15,990 bases of DNA from CATOSD01 sp034422735 (GTDB lineage: Bacteria > Chloroflexota > Dehalococcoidia > Lucifugimonadales > CATOSD01): the NCBI GenBank assembly GCA_034422735.1, contig DAOUJL010000030.1, forward strand, positions 1-15,990, read 5' to 3'. Below, one piece after another: positions 6,214 through 13,740 of the stretch (positions within the stretch are counted from its first letter, which is position 1; each line of letters opens with the position of its first letter). Made by a program: the position numbers and the translations under genes. The notes beneath the pieces are model-generated. The model ran no database searches, was not told the DNA's origin, and was given only the letters and a program-made list of their open reading frames with translations.

Positions 6214-6711
6214 TTGCGAGTGCTAGGCATAGATCCGGGGACGAACGCCACGGGCGTTGGCGTCGTTGAGACGGCGGGGGAGGGAGCGCGGCTGGTGCAC
6301 GCCGGAACGCTGGTTCCTCCACGCCGGGAACCGCTCCCGCTCAGGCTCAGCTTCCTGTACGACGAGTTGACTCAGATGATAGAGGACTGGCGACCCGCTG
6401 AGTTGGCCATCGAGCAGCCCTTCGTGGCCCGCAACGTCAAGTCCGCCATGGCGGTAGGACAGGCCCAGGGCGTCGCCATGGCGGTCGCGGGCAAGGCGGG
6501 CCTGGAGATTACTGGCTACGAACCCCGAAAGGTCAAGCAGTCGGTCACAGGACACGGCGGCAGCACCAAGCACCAGGTCCAACTGATGGTCTGCGCGAGC
6601 CTTGGCCTGGACAGCCTCGACGACCACAGCACCGACGCTTCGGACGCCCTGGCCGTGGCGCTTTGCCATCTGAGCGCCCGCAGGGTCTCGCGGCTCGCTG
6701 CGAGGGGTTAG
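6214..6711 (+). CDS. ruvC: Holliday-junction endonuclease RuvC
   Basis: RuvC cuts four-way DNA junctions during recombination repair. The 165-residue protein has the four acidic residues of the active site: D7 in GIDPG, E67 in AIEQPF, and D141 and D144 in DASDALAVAL. These are spaced almost as in the E. coli enzyme (7, 66, 138, 141). The VGQAQGVAM and YEPRKVKQSVTGHG segments also match. The start is TTG at 6214, giving MRVLGIDPG, the usual N-terminus; no clear ribosome site is seen. It follows yebC by 60 bases and precedes ruvA by 12 bases, as one likely operon. Length is normal. Confidence 0.95.
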   Translation: MRVLGIDPGTNATGVGVVETAGEGARLVHAGTLVPPRREPLPLRLSFLYDELTQMIEDWRPAELAIEQPFVARNVKSAMAVGQAQGVAMAVAGKAGLEITGYEPRKVKQSVTGHGGSTKHQVQLMVCASLGLDSLDDHSTDASDALAVALCHLSARRVSRLAARG

Positions 6712-6723
6712 GCGGAGGTCGCA

Positions 6724-7311
6724 GTGGTATCCTCCCTCATTTCGTCCGTCCAGGGGCCAATCGAAAGCGTCGGGCCGGACACCGTGAACATCCGGGTCGG
6801 CGGCATTTCGCTGCAGCTCAGCGTCCCGTCCTCCACGGCACAGGAACTGGGAGGCGTCGGGCACCACGTGCGACTGCACACGTGCCTGCAGGTGAGGGAA
6901 GACAGCCTCACACTCTACGGATTCACCAGCGAGGACGCGCGTGCCGCGTTCGAGGCGCTTGTCGCCGTCAGCGGCGTGGGGCCCAGGGTGGCCCTGAACG
7001 TCCTGTCCGCGATGACGCCTGGCGCGCTCGCCGCCGCGGTCGGCGCCGCAGACACCGACGCATTCGTTGCGGTGCCGGGCGTTGGAAAGAAGACCGCGGG
7101 ACGGATCATCCTCGACCTGCGCGGCAAGCTGGCGGAGGACCTGCTCGTTCAGGCATCCGGCGCGGATGACAGCGACGCTCTGGACGCCCTGACCGCCCTG
7201 GGCTACTCGATCGCTGAGGCCAGAACCGCGCTCGCGTCTCTGGGCCCGGCGGGTTCCGCTACCGCCGAGGAGCGGGTTCGCGAGGCCCTCCAGCGAATCG
7301 CGGCCGGCTAG
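6724..7311 (+). CDS. ruvA: Holliday-junction branch-migration subunit RuvA
   Basis: RuvA tetramers bind the junction and load the RuvB motor. The 195-residue protein has an N-terminal OB-like domain (1-65) starting SSLISSVQGPIESV. It then has two helix-hairpin-helix motifs, VSGVGPRVA (82-90) and VPGVGKKTA (117-125). The C-terminal domain III (about 150-195) contacts RuvB: ALDALTALGYS and an EERVREAL helix. The start is GTG with CGGAGGT at 6713-6719. ruvB is not next; a methyltransferase gene follows after seven bases, so ruvB must be elsewhere in the genome. Confidence 0.95.
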   Translation: MVSSLISSVQGPIESVGPDTVNIRVGGISLQLSVPSSTAQELGGVGHHVRLHTCLQVREDSLTLYGFTSEDARAAFEALVAVSGVGPRVALNVLSAMTPGALAAAVGAADTDAFVAVPGVGKKTAGRIILDLRGKLAEDLLVQASGADDSDALDALTALGYSIAEARTALASLGPAGSATAEERVREALQRIAAG

Positions 7312-7318
7312 CGCTGCC

Positions 7319-8119
7319 GTGGCCTCCATGTACGACGCTTGGGCAGACGTGTACGACGCGGTCTACGCCTACGTCGGCGACGATCTGCCCTACTACGTCC
7401 GCGAAGCCCTGCGCACGGGTGGACCTGTGCTGGAGCTGGGCTGTGGCACAGGCAGGGTCGCGCTCGCGCTGGCCCGGGCGGGCGTCGACGTGGTGGGGGT
7501 GGACTTTTCGCCGAGGATGCTGGAGGCGGCGCGGCGAAATCTTGAGGGCGCGGGCGCACTGCCGGGATCCGTCACGCTCGTCGAGGCGGACATGCGGGGC
7601 TTCGAGCCGGAGCAAGTGGGCGGCCCGTTCCGGCTGGCGCTCATCCCGTTTCGGGGGTTTCTCTCGCTGCTGACTGTGCCCGACCAGGTCAGCACGCTCC
7701 AGAACATCAGACGCCACCTCACACCGGACGGAGAGCTGATCGTAGACTTGTTCGTCCCCGACCCCGAGATGCTGGTGCAGGAGGGCGACACGCCTCGCCA
7801 CTTCCGTGACGTGACCGACCCGCGCACAGGCGGCCGTTATGTGCTCTGGCAGCAGAGCGCCTACGACAATCACAACCAGATCATCGACGCGCGCATCATC
7901 GTCGAGCGGTTGGACAGCGGCGGAGTGGTCGAACAACGTCAGTACCTGGACTTTCAGATTCGCTACATCCACTTCTGGGAGATGCACCATCTTCTCGCGG
8001 CTTGCGGATACGAAGTGCTGGACGTGCTGGGCGACTTCGACGGGTCGCCTTTCGACGACACATCCTCGGAGATGATCTGGCGCGTGCGCACGGCCGTGGC
8101 GCCGTTCCCGGCGGTCTAA
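7319..8119 (+). CDS. Class I SAM-dependent methyltransferase
   Basis: The 266-residue protein has SAM-binding motif I VLELGCGTGR at 37-46 and the next acidic strand VVGVDFSPRML (58-68), followed by DMRGF and the hydrophobic core strands of a Rossmann-like fold. The N-terminus (YDAWADVYDAVY) and a C-terminus with QYLDFQIRYIHFWEM and a GDFDGSPF segment are seen in many uncharacterised Methyltransf_25/11 proteins. The substrate cannot be told. The start may be GTG at 7319 or ATG at 7328; neither has a clear ribosome site, which suggests coupling to ruvA, whose stop is seven bases away. It may share the ruv transcript but has no known role in that pathway. Confidence 0.85.
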   Translation: MASMYDAWADVYDAVYAYVGDDLPYYVREALRTGGPVLELGCGTGRVALALARAGVDVVGVDFSPRMLEAARRNLEGAGALPGSVTLVEADMRGFEPEQVGGPFRLALIPFRGFLSLLTVPDQVSTLQNIRRHLTPDGELIVDLFVPDPEMLVQEGDTPRHFRDVTDPRTGGRYVLWQQSAYDNHNQIIDARIIVERLDSGGVVEQRQYLDFQIRYIHFWEMHHLLAACGYEVLDVLGDFDGSPFDDTSSEMIWRVRTAVAPFPAV

Positions 8120-8239
8120 GCTCCACCCATCACGCTAACCCGTCGCGAGCGACCCGCGTTATAGAGGAGAACGGGCATCCCGCCTCGAACGGCAAGGAGA
8201 GCCTGCGACAAACACCAAACAACATCCAGAGGTTTGACC

Positions 8240-9538
8240 ATGAGAACAACCGGCCTCAAGCTACCAATTCTCGCAATGCTGTTGCTGCCGGCGCTGCTCC
8301 TACTGGCTGTTGCCGCCTGTGGCGAAACGTCCGAGGGGCCTGGCGCCGCCGGAGACATACCGGCCGCCGTCGCGGAGTCCGCCGGGCGTGAGGCTCCTCC
8401 GACGGACACCATCGAAGTGAGCAGCGCGGGCGCGCCGCTGGAGACGTGGGGAGGCGCGCTCGATCCCCAGGCTGTCGTCGCCGCCCAGGGCGTCGTGCTC
8501 AACCGCATCTACACGGAGCTTCTCCCGTCGATAGTGCACATAGATACCTACAGGCGGGTAACCACCGCCTCTCCCGGCGGCTTTCCCTTTTCAACCAGCC
8601 CCGACGTGGGACCCGTGGGACCTCAAGTTCTCCCGGATCGGTTCGTGCTGGGCGAGGGATCCGGATTCGTGTGGAGCGAAGAGGGCCACATCGTTACCAG
8701 CTACCACGTCGTCGCGGATGCGGACCGCCTCACGGTGACGTTCCACGACGGCGCGGTCGTCGAGGCTGAGCTTCTGGGAGGCGATCCCGATTCCGACCTT
8801 GCCGTGCTCAGACTGACGGAGCCGAGGGCCGACCTCGGCGCGGCGCGGCTGGGTGACAGCGCCGCGGTGGAAGTGGGCCAACTCGTCGCGGCCATAGGAA
8901 GTCCGTTTGGGCGCGAGTTCACGCTCACGAGCGGCATAATCAGCGCCGCCGGCCGGTCGCTTCCCGCGGGCAACCTCGGCTTTTCACTGGCAGGCGTCCT
9001 GCAGACGGACGCGGCGATCAATCCGGGCAGCTCCGGCGGCCCGCTCCTCGATATGTACGGAAACGTGATTGGCATAAACGCGCGCATCGCCTCGTCCAGC
9101 GGCGTCAGCGCGGGCGTAGGCTTCGCGGTGCCCATAAACGCCGCGAAGGTTATCATCCCCAGCCTGATGCTCGAGGGTGAGTACGCATACTCTTGGCTGG
9201 GAATACGGGGAACGCTCGTCACCCCGGCTATCGCGGACGAAATGTCGCTCCCGCCAGACACCAGGGGCGTACTGGTCGTCGAAGCTATCGAGGACGGCCC
9301 GGCGAACGACGCGGGAATGCGCGGCGTCTCGGGGGCAGACTCGGTCGATGGCGACATCATCGTCGCCATCGAGGGGAACGTCGTTGAGGCTATGGACGAC
9401 ATCATCTCCTATCTTCTGGAGCAGACCACGCCCGGGGATACCGTAACCCTGGGGGTCATGCGCGACGGCTCGGACAGCCAGATGGAGATGGAGGTGGTCC
9501 TCGGCACCCGTCCCCGGAGCGGCCCGCTGGCGCCATAG
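8240..9538 (+). CDS. HtrA/DegP-type serine protease, lipoprotein with one PDZ domain
   Basis: The 432-residue protein begins with a basic n-region and a hydrophobic stretch ending in the lipobox VAAC (C27), so it is probably a lipid-anchored exported protein. The linker (28-80) is Ala/Gly/Pro rich. The trypsin-like domain has the triad H156 (TSYHVV), D186 (DSDLAVL) and S265 (NPGSSGGP, where GNSGGP is usual). One PDZ domain follows (about 315-425) with WLGIRG, GVLVVEAIEDGPANDAG and GDIIVAIEG. HtrA proteins degrade or refold damaged envelope proteins. The ATG at 8240 is preferred over TTG at 8234 because AGAGGT (8228-8233) is six bases before it. It stands alone between the methyltransferase and uvrB. 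Confidence 0.93.
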   Translation: MRTTGLKLPILAMLLLPALLLLAVAACGETSEGPGAAGDIPAAVAESAGREAPPTDTIEVSSAGAPLETWGGALDPQAVVAAQGVVLNRIYTELLPSIVHIDTYRRVTTASPGGFPFSTSPDVGPVGPQVLPDRFVLGEGSGFVWSEEGHIVTSYHVVADADRLTVTFHDGAVVEAELLGGDPDSDLAVLRLTEPRADLGAARLGDSAAVEVGQLVAAIGSPFGREFTLTSGIISAAGRSLPAGNLGFSLAGVLQTDAAINPGSSGGPLLDMYGNVIGINARIASSSGVSAGVGFAVPINAAKVIIPSLMLEGEYAYSWLGIRGTLVTPAIADEMSLPPDTRGVLVVEAIEDGPANDAGMRGVSGADSVDGDIIVAIEGNVVEAMDDIISYLLEQTTPGDTVTLGVMRDGSDSQMEMEVVLGTRPRSGPLAP

Positions 9539-9548
9539 CACCCTATCC

Positions 9549-9583
9549 GGCGAGACCGGCACGGCCTGTCGGACTGTCTCGCC
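9549..9583 (+). terminator. Strong hairpin after the htrA-type gene
   Basis: GGCGAGAC (9549-9556) pairs perfectly with GTCTCGCC (9576-9583). Inside, CGGCA (9557-9561) pairs with TGTCG (9567-9571), one G-U included. The structure begins 11 bases past the protease stop. It lacks a long T-run, so it may be a terminator or a stabilising 3' structure. Confidence 0.45.
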
Positions 9584-9713
9584 CCTTGAGGACACAATGG
9601 CCCGTCGCGGTCGGGCGCAATCACACCAATCGTAGTAGAATAGACGTGGGTGGTCCGGCGGCGCCCGCCCGCGGCCGGCCACCCACTACAGACTGCTCCA
9701 TGGGTGACGTGCG

Positions 9714-11684
9714 GTGCCAGACTTCGAAATCGTGTCCGACTTCAGGCCGACCGGCGACCAGCCGCAGGCGATAGACAAGCTGGTTGCAGGCATCGACCAG
9801 GGCCTGAAGCACCAGACGCTGTTGGGCGTGACCGGCAGCGGCAAGACGTTCACGATGGCCTGTGCCGTCGAGCGCCTGCAGCGCCCCACCATCGTCATCG
9901 CCCACAACAAGACGCTGGCGGCGCAGCTCGCCACCGAGTTCAAAGAATTCCTGCCCAACAATGCCGTAGAGTACTTCGTCAGCTACTACGACTACTACCA
10001 ACCGGAGGCATACGTCCCGAGGACAGACACGTACATCGAAAAGGACGCCGACATCAACGAGCAGCTCGACAAGCTGAGGCACGCAGCCACGCGGGCCCTG
10101 CTTACCAGGCGCGACGTGCTCATAGTCGCGTCGGTGTCGTGCATCTTCGGCCTGGGGTCCCCGGAGGAGTACCAGGGCTTCGTCGCATACGTCCGAAAGG
10201 GTGAACAGCGCAGCCGCGGTCTGCTCGTCCGCCAGCTAGTGGACATGCAGTACGAGCGCAACGACTACGACCTGGCCCGAGGCCGCTTCAGGGTGAGAGG
10301 GGACACCCTGGAGATACTGCCCGCTTATGAAGAGATGGGCGTGCGCATCGAGTTCTGGGGCGACGAGATAGAGCGCATCGTCGAGGTGGATACGCTCACC
10401 GGCGAGTTGGTAGCCGAACGCCAGGATATCGAGATTTACCCGGCCAAGCACTTCGTCACCTCGGATGAGAAGATGCTCCAGGCCATCGAGGACATCAAGG
10501 TCGAACTGGCCGAGCGAACGAGTGAGTTGGAGGCCCAGGGCAAGCTGCTCGAGGCCCAGCGACTCGAGTCCCGGACCATGTACGATCTCGAGATGATGCG
10601 CGAGACCGGGTATTGCGCGGGCGTGGAAAACTACTCCCGGCATCTGTCCAGGAGAGAGGCGGGCAGCACTCCCTACACACTCATGGACTACCTGCCGGAG
10701 GACGCCCTCATCTTCATAGATGAGTCGCACATGACGCTGCCCCAGCTGCGCGGCATGTACTTCGGAGACCGCTCGCGCAAAGAGGTGCTGGTGGATTTCG
10801 GATTCCGGCTGCCCTCGGCCCTGGACAACCGCCCGCTCAACTTCGGCGAGTTCGAGGAACGAGTCAACCAGATAGTGTACGTGTCCGCCACGCCGGGTCC
10901 ATACGAGTACGAGCACAGCCAGAGCATCGTAGAGCAGGTCATCCGGCCCACCGGGCTCATGGACCCGGTCGTGGAGGTGAAGCCCGTCGAGGGCCAGATC
11001 GACGACCTGATACACGAGATCCGCGTCAGGACGGACCGCGGCGAACGGTCCATCGTCACTACGCTCACCAAGCGAATGGCCGAGGAGCTGGCAGACTACC
11101 TGCGCGAGCTTGGAATCAAGACCCACTACCTGCACTCGGAGATAGACACGCTGGAGCGAAGCGAGATACTGCGCGACCTGCGGCTGGGCGTATACGACGT
11201 GGTCGTGGGCATCAACCTGCTCCGGGAGGGCATCGACCTTCCCGAAGTCAGCCTTGTCGCAATCCTGGACGCCGACAAGGAGGGCTACCTTCGCTCCTGG
11301 ACCGCGCTCATACAGACGATTGGTCGCGCCGCCAGGCACGTAGACGGGCAGGTGATCATGTACGCCGACGCCGTCACGGACTCGATGAAGCGTGCGATAG
11401 ACGAGACCAACCGCCGCCGGCAAATTCAGGACATCTACAACCGAGAGAACGGCATTACGCCGCAGGGCATTCGCAAGACCGTACACGACATTACCGAGCG
11501 GGTCAGGGCGCTCGCCGAGACCAGGGCTCCCTATGTCACCAAGGACGACATGCCCAAGGACGACATTTTGCGGCTCATCAAGGACTTGGAGGCGCAGATG
11601 AAGGTCGCGGCTCGCAACCTGGAGTTCGAAAAGGCGGCGCTGTTGAGAGACCAGATTGTCGATCTCCGCAAGGCCATCGCCTGA
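9714..11684 (+). CDS. uvrB: UvrABC excinuclease subunit B
   Basis: UvrB verifies DNA damage and works with UvrA and UvrC in nucleotide excision repair. The 656-residue protein is full length. Visible features are Walker A GVTGSGKT (38-45), the beta-hairpin region YYDYYQPEAYVPRTDTYI (91-108), the DESH motif (336-339) within LIFIDESHM, the helicase segment GINLLREGIDLPE, motif VI QTIGRAARH, and a C-terminal UVR domain (LEAQMKVAARNLEFEKAALLRDQI). The start is GTG at 9714, the only in-frame option because a stop lies nine bases upstream; the ribosome site is weak. A TAGAAT at 9636-9641 may be a -10 box, but I see no matching -35. An unknown lipoprotein gene follows closely. Confidence 0.96.
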   Translation: MPDFEIVSDFRPTGDQPQAIDKLVAGIDQGLKHQTLLGVTGSGKTFTMACAVERLQRPTIVIAHNKTLAAQLATEFKEFLPNNAVEYFVSYYDYYQPEAYVPRTDTYIEKDADINEQLDKLRHAATRALLTRRDVLIVASVSCIFGLGSPEEYQGFVAYVRKGEQRSRGLLVRQLVDMQYERNDYDLARGRFRVRGDTLEILPAYEEMGVRIEFWGDEIERIVEVDTLTGELVAERQDIEIYPAKHFVTSDEKMLQAIEDIKVELAERTSELEAQGKLLEAQRLESRTMYDLEMMRETGYCAGVENYSRHLSRREAGSTPYTLMDYLPEDALIFIDESHMTLPQLRGMYFGDRSRKEVLVDFGFRLPSALDNRPLNFGEFEERVNQIVYVSATPGPYEYEHSQSIVEQVIRPTGLMDPVVEVKPVEGQIDDLIHEIRVRTDRGERSIVTTLTKRMAEELADYLRELGIKTHYLHSEIDTLERSEILRDLRLGVYDVVVGINLLREGIDLPEVSLVAILDADKEGYLRSWTALIQTIGRAARHVDGQVIMYADAVTDSMKRAIDETNRRRQIQDIYNRENGITPQGIRKTVHDITERVRALAETRAPYVTKDDMPKDDILRLIKDLEAQMKVAARNLEFEKAALLRDQIVDLRKAIA

Positions 11685-11709
11685 CAGCGCCTTCTCACGC
11701 CTTCGCGCG

Positions 11710-12705
11710 GTGAGAGTCCGTGCGTTTCCCGCCAGCCTCGCATTACTCGCCCTCTTCCTGACGCTGGTTTCGCTCTCTTTGGCCTGCTCAGGAACTTACG
11801 AGCCGGGAGAGGCCCTGCTGCCGGAAGGCATGGCCCAGGCGGTGGCGCCGAACATTGCCACCGACAGCTACGTTTACGTCAACCCCGGCGGACCTATCGT
11901 ACTGACTCTCGATTCGTTCGGACCCAGCGGCACCCTCTTCACTCCGGGCGCGCAGCCGGACTCCCAGCTAAGAGCGAGCGGGGTCACCATGTTCGTCGGG
12001 AGGTCGCCCGACGGATTTGGGGGCATATTCGACTTCTACGAAGCCACGGACACGGTCAACGCACTGGTCGCGTTTCGCCTCGGCACCAACCCACAGCGAA
12101 GCTGGGCCGATGCCAGCTCTCGCAGGCTCAGAATCGCCGCGGGCGAGCCGGAGTGGGTACAGTCGGTAGGCAGCGCTTCGAGCCTGTCATCCCACGTCAC
12201 CCTGGAGCGCCACCCTTCGCTGCCCTGGGAACTCGTGACCAACCTGCCGGCGCAGCCTCCTTCCCGGCCCGTGGCAGCGGGCATCGCCAGGGTCGACGAC
12301 GGTCTAGCCGGCGCAGTCTACAACTCGGTGGACCTCGACCTGACGGACATAGACACCGCTTTCGCCCTGCTGCGCGTGGACCTCGTCGGATTTGCCATTT
12401 ACGCGGACGACGAGCCGTTGGTGCTACCCGAGAGGCTCGACAGGCCGGCGCTGGAGGAGAATGCCTACGGTGTGCTGATGGTAAGCCGGTCCGACTTTTC
12501 AGGAGTCATGGTGGCGTTCATGCTGGGGGTCGTCTCCGACAGGGCGGAACTGGAGACCGTCCCCATCGCCAACACCAACGCCCGATACGGAACTATCGAC
12601 GGCCTTCACCTACTGCTGAAGAACAGGGGAAACCTGGTGTTTGCCGCGCTTTCGGCAGACAGGCAGAACGCCATCGACCTCATTCTCAGCGCGATCGAAG
12701 AATAG
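11710..12705 (+). CDS. Hypothetical lipoprotein of unknown function
   Basis: I do not recognise this 331-residue protein. It starts with a short basic n-region and a long hydrophobic stretch that ends in the lipobox SLAC (C26), so it should be exported and lipid-anchored. The rest is a soluble, beta-rich-looking sequence with no cysteines, tandem repeats or catalytic motif that I can see. The middle holds segments such as GGIFDFYEATDTVNALVAF and a run of acidic residues near DLDLTDIDTAF. The GTG at 11710 (25 bases after uvrB) is preferred because it places the signal peptide normally. A TTG at 11656 inside uvrB would add 18 residues. Neither start has a good ribosome site. It is probably on the uvrB transcript, but no repair role is implied. 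Confidence 0.75.
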   Translation: MRVRAFPASLALLALFLTLVSLSLACSGTYEPGEALLPEGMAQAVAPNIATDSYVYVNPGGPIVLTLDSFGPSGTLFTPGAQPDSQLRASGVTMFVGRSPDGFGGIFDFYEATDTVNALVAFRLGTNPQRSWADASSRRLRIAAGEPEWVQSVGSASSLSSHVTLERHPSLPWELVTNLPAQPPSRPVAAGIARVDDGLAGAVYNSVDLDLTDIDTAFALLRVDLVGFAIYADDEPLVLPERLDRPALEENAYGVLMVSRSDFSGVMVAFMLGVVSDRAELETVPIANTNARYGTIDGLHLLLKNRGNLVFAALSADRQNAIDLILSAIEE

Positions 12706-12735
12706 GATGGCCAGCTAGCCTCCCACGCCACTCTG

Positions 12736-12776
12736 CCGCGTTAGTGCGGTTGTGTTGGATGGCTCCCACCGGGAGC
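12736..12776 (+). terminator. Weak terminator-like hairpins after the lipoprotein gene
   Basis: CCGC (12736-12739) pairs with GCGG (12746-12749) and is followed by a GT-rich stretch. GCTCCC (12762-12767) pairs with GGGAGC (12771-12776) around three bases. Either could end the uvrB transcript. Neither has a proper T-run. Confidence 0.3.
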
Positions 12777-12971
12777 GTCCGCGGCCTCCACTCAACACCC
12801 CGGCTGCCCAGGTCGGCCACAGCAGCGGCTCGCGGTCCGAATCTTGAAAAACAGATTCCGTAGCAGAGACCAGGCGCGAACATGCCACGGCCCAGGGGCG
12901 GTCAGGATTATTCTCAACGATGTCCGAATCGAGGCAAACATGTCGAACTGGGTATCAGGCGATGTAGCGAC

Positions 12972-13190
12972 CTAATCGGCATTGGATGACCGACCTGTGC
13001 CTATTGTGTCGCGTTGCGTCCGCCGAATTGACGAAGCGGTCCCATCGACTTTGATTCCTATGCCTGCCTGCTCGTAGTAGAGCACGTAGGAGTGCCGTCC
13101 CTCTTCGTTGTTTATCTCCATCGTACCCGTGATGCCAGCCAACTCTCCCATGCCCGAGCCGGGTACGATGATGACGGCGTGACTGCGCGA
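12972..13190 (-). pseudogene. C-terminal remnant of a DUF3224-like protein
   Basis: On the minus strand an open frame reads through VIIVPGSGMGELAGITG, then TMEINNEEGRHSYVLYYEQAG (13062-13184 in all). This resembles the end of DUF3224 proteins, which as I recall carry a VVPxSGTGELAGLxG motif and a final HSYxxxY strand. Upstream, the frame runs straight into the 3' end of the VOC gene in a different frame, so the first two thirds of the protein are missing. Downstream the frame continues about 30 codons beyond the usual end before a stop at 12972-12974. There is no start codon with a ribosome site before the motif. It looks like the leftover of a gene once downstream of the VOC gene. Family assignment is from memory. 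Confidence 0.55.
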
Positions 13191-13218
13191 GTCGCTGACA
13201 GGCGATCGCAGTGCCGGC

Positions 13219-13590
13219 TTACACGTGCTGGTCGACCAGGATGGGATTGCCGTCCGGATCTATCGCCACGAAACTCGCGGGGCCGGAGCCTGACTCGTCC
13301 GCCTCGGCGGCGAAGCTGACTCCCTCCGCCTTCAGACGCCGCTGCAGTTCGCGCACGTCGGTGAACTCCGCCACCGGATTGGCGTGCTTGTCCCAGCCGG
13401 GGTTGAACGTGAGGATGTTCTGCTCGAACATCCCCTGGAAAAGCCCGATTGTGTGATCGCCGTTTCGGAGAATCTGCCAGTTCTGGGAAGCGTCGCCTCC
13501 GACGACCTCGAAGCCGAACTTCTCGTAGAATTCCCTGGACGTGGCAAGATCCTTCACCGCAAGACTGACCGAAAAGGCTCCCAGGTCCAT
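13219..13590 (-). CDS. VOC-superfamily (glyoxalase/bleomycin-resistance-like) protein
   Basis: The 123-residue protein is a single VOC module. It has the first strand FSVSLAVKDLATSREFYEKFGFEVV (outline, residues 6-30), then NWQILRNGDHTIGLFQ (37-52), and ends with the family signature DPDGNPILVDQH (111-122). Such proteins use a metal-centred cup to isomerise, cleave or sequester small molecules; the substrate is not evident. H46 and E57 are possible ligand residues, but I cannot align them reliably. The ATG at 13590 is chosen over an upstream extension because the VOC fold starts there and GGGAG is present on the complement at 13595-13599. It starts 22 bases after the MFS gene and is probably on the same transcript. 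Confidence 0.88.
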   Translation of the reverse strand: MDLGAFSVSLAVKDLATSREFYEKFGFEVVGGDASQNWQILRNGDHTIGLFQGMFEQNILTFNPGWDKHANPVAEFTDVRELQRRLKAEGVSFAAEADESGSGPASFVAIDPDGNPILVDQHV

Positions 13591-13612
13591 GTTACTCCCT
13601 CGTCTTAGCCCG

Positions 13613-13740
13613 TCAGTGGTGTCCGCCGTGGCCGTGGCTGCCGTGCCCACCGTGACCGTGGTCACCATGGTGGCCGTGATCACCACCATGTCCATTATGG
13701 TGGCCGTCACCGTGGTGGTCGTCGTGCGGCGGGCGCGGGG
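13613..13740 (-). repeat. Low-complexity histidine/glycine-coding repeat
   Basis: The 3' end of the MFS gene is built of short, imperfect repeats coding for His-Gly-Asp runs; on the plus strand it reads as recurrent GTGGCCGTG-like words. It is the coding base of the His-rich tail and could vary in length between strains. Confidence 0.6.

Larger units (their letters stand above)
12706..13218. other. Gap without an intact gene
   Basis: This 513-base stretch lies between the plus-strand lipoprotein gene and the minus-strand VOC gene. The left part has weak hairpins. Bases from about 12780 to 12970 show no coding or structural pattern that I can support. The right part carries a decayed minus-strand coding fragment, listed separately. 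Confidence 0.6.

Noticed and set aside
6223..7329. A 368-residue minus-strand open frame
   Set aside because: It is antisense to ruvC and ruvA and has no recognisable domain.
10236..11486. A 416-residue minus-strand open frame
   Set aside because: It lies wholly within uvrB, which has all family motifs. Long antisense frames are expected in high-GC DNA.
13591..13710. N-terminal extension of the VOC protein
   Set aside because: The extra residues come from the His-rich repeat of the MFS gene read in another frame and are low-complexity Thr/Val/Ala; the VOC fold and ribosome site place the start at 13590.
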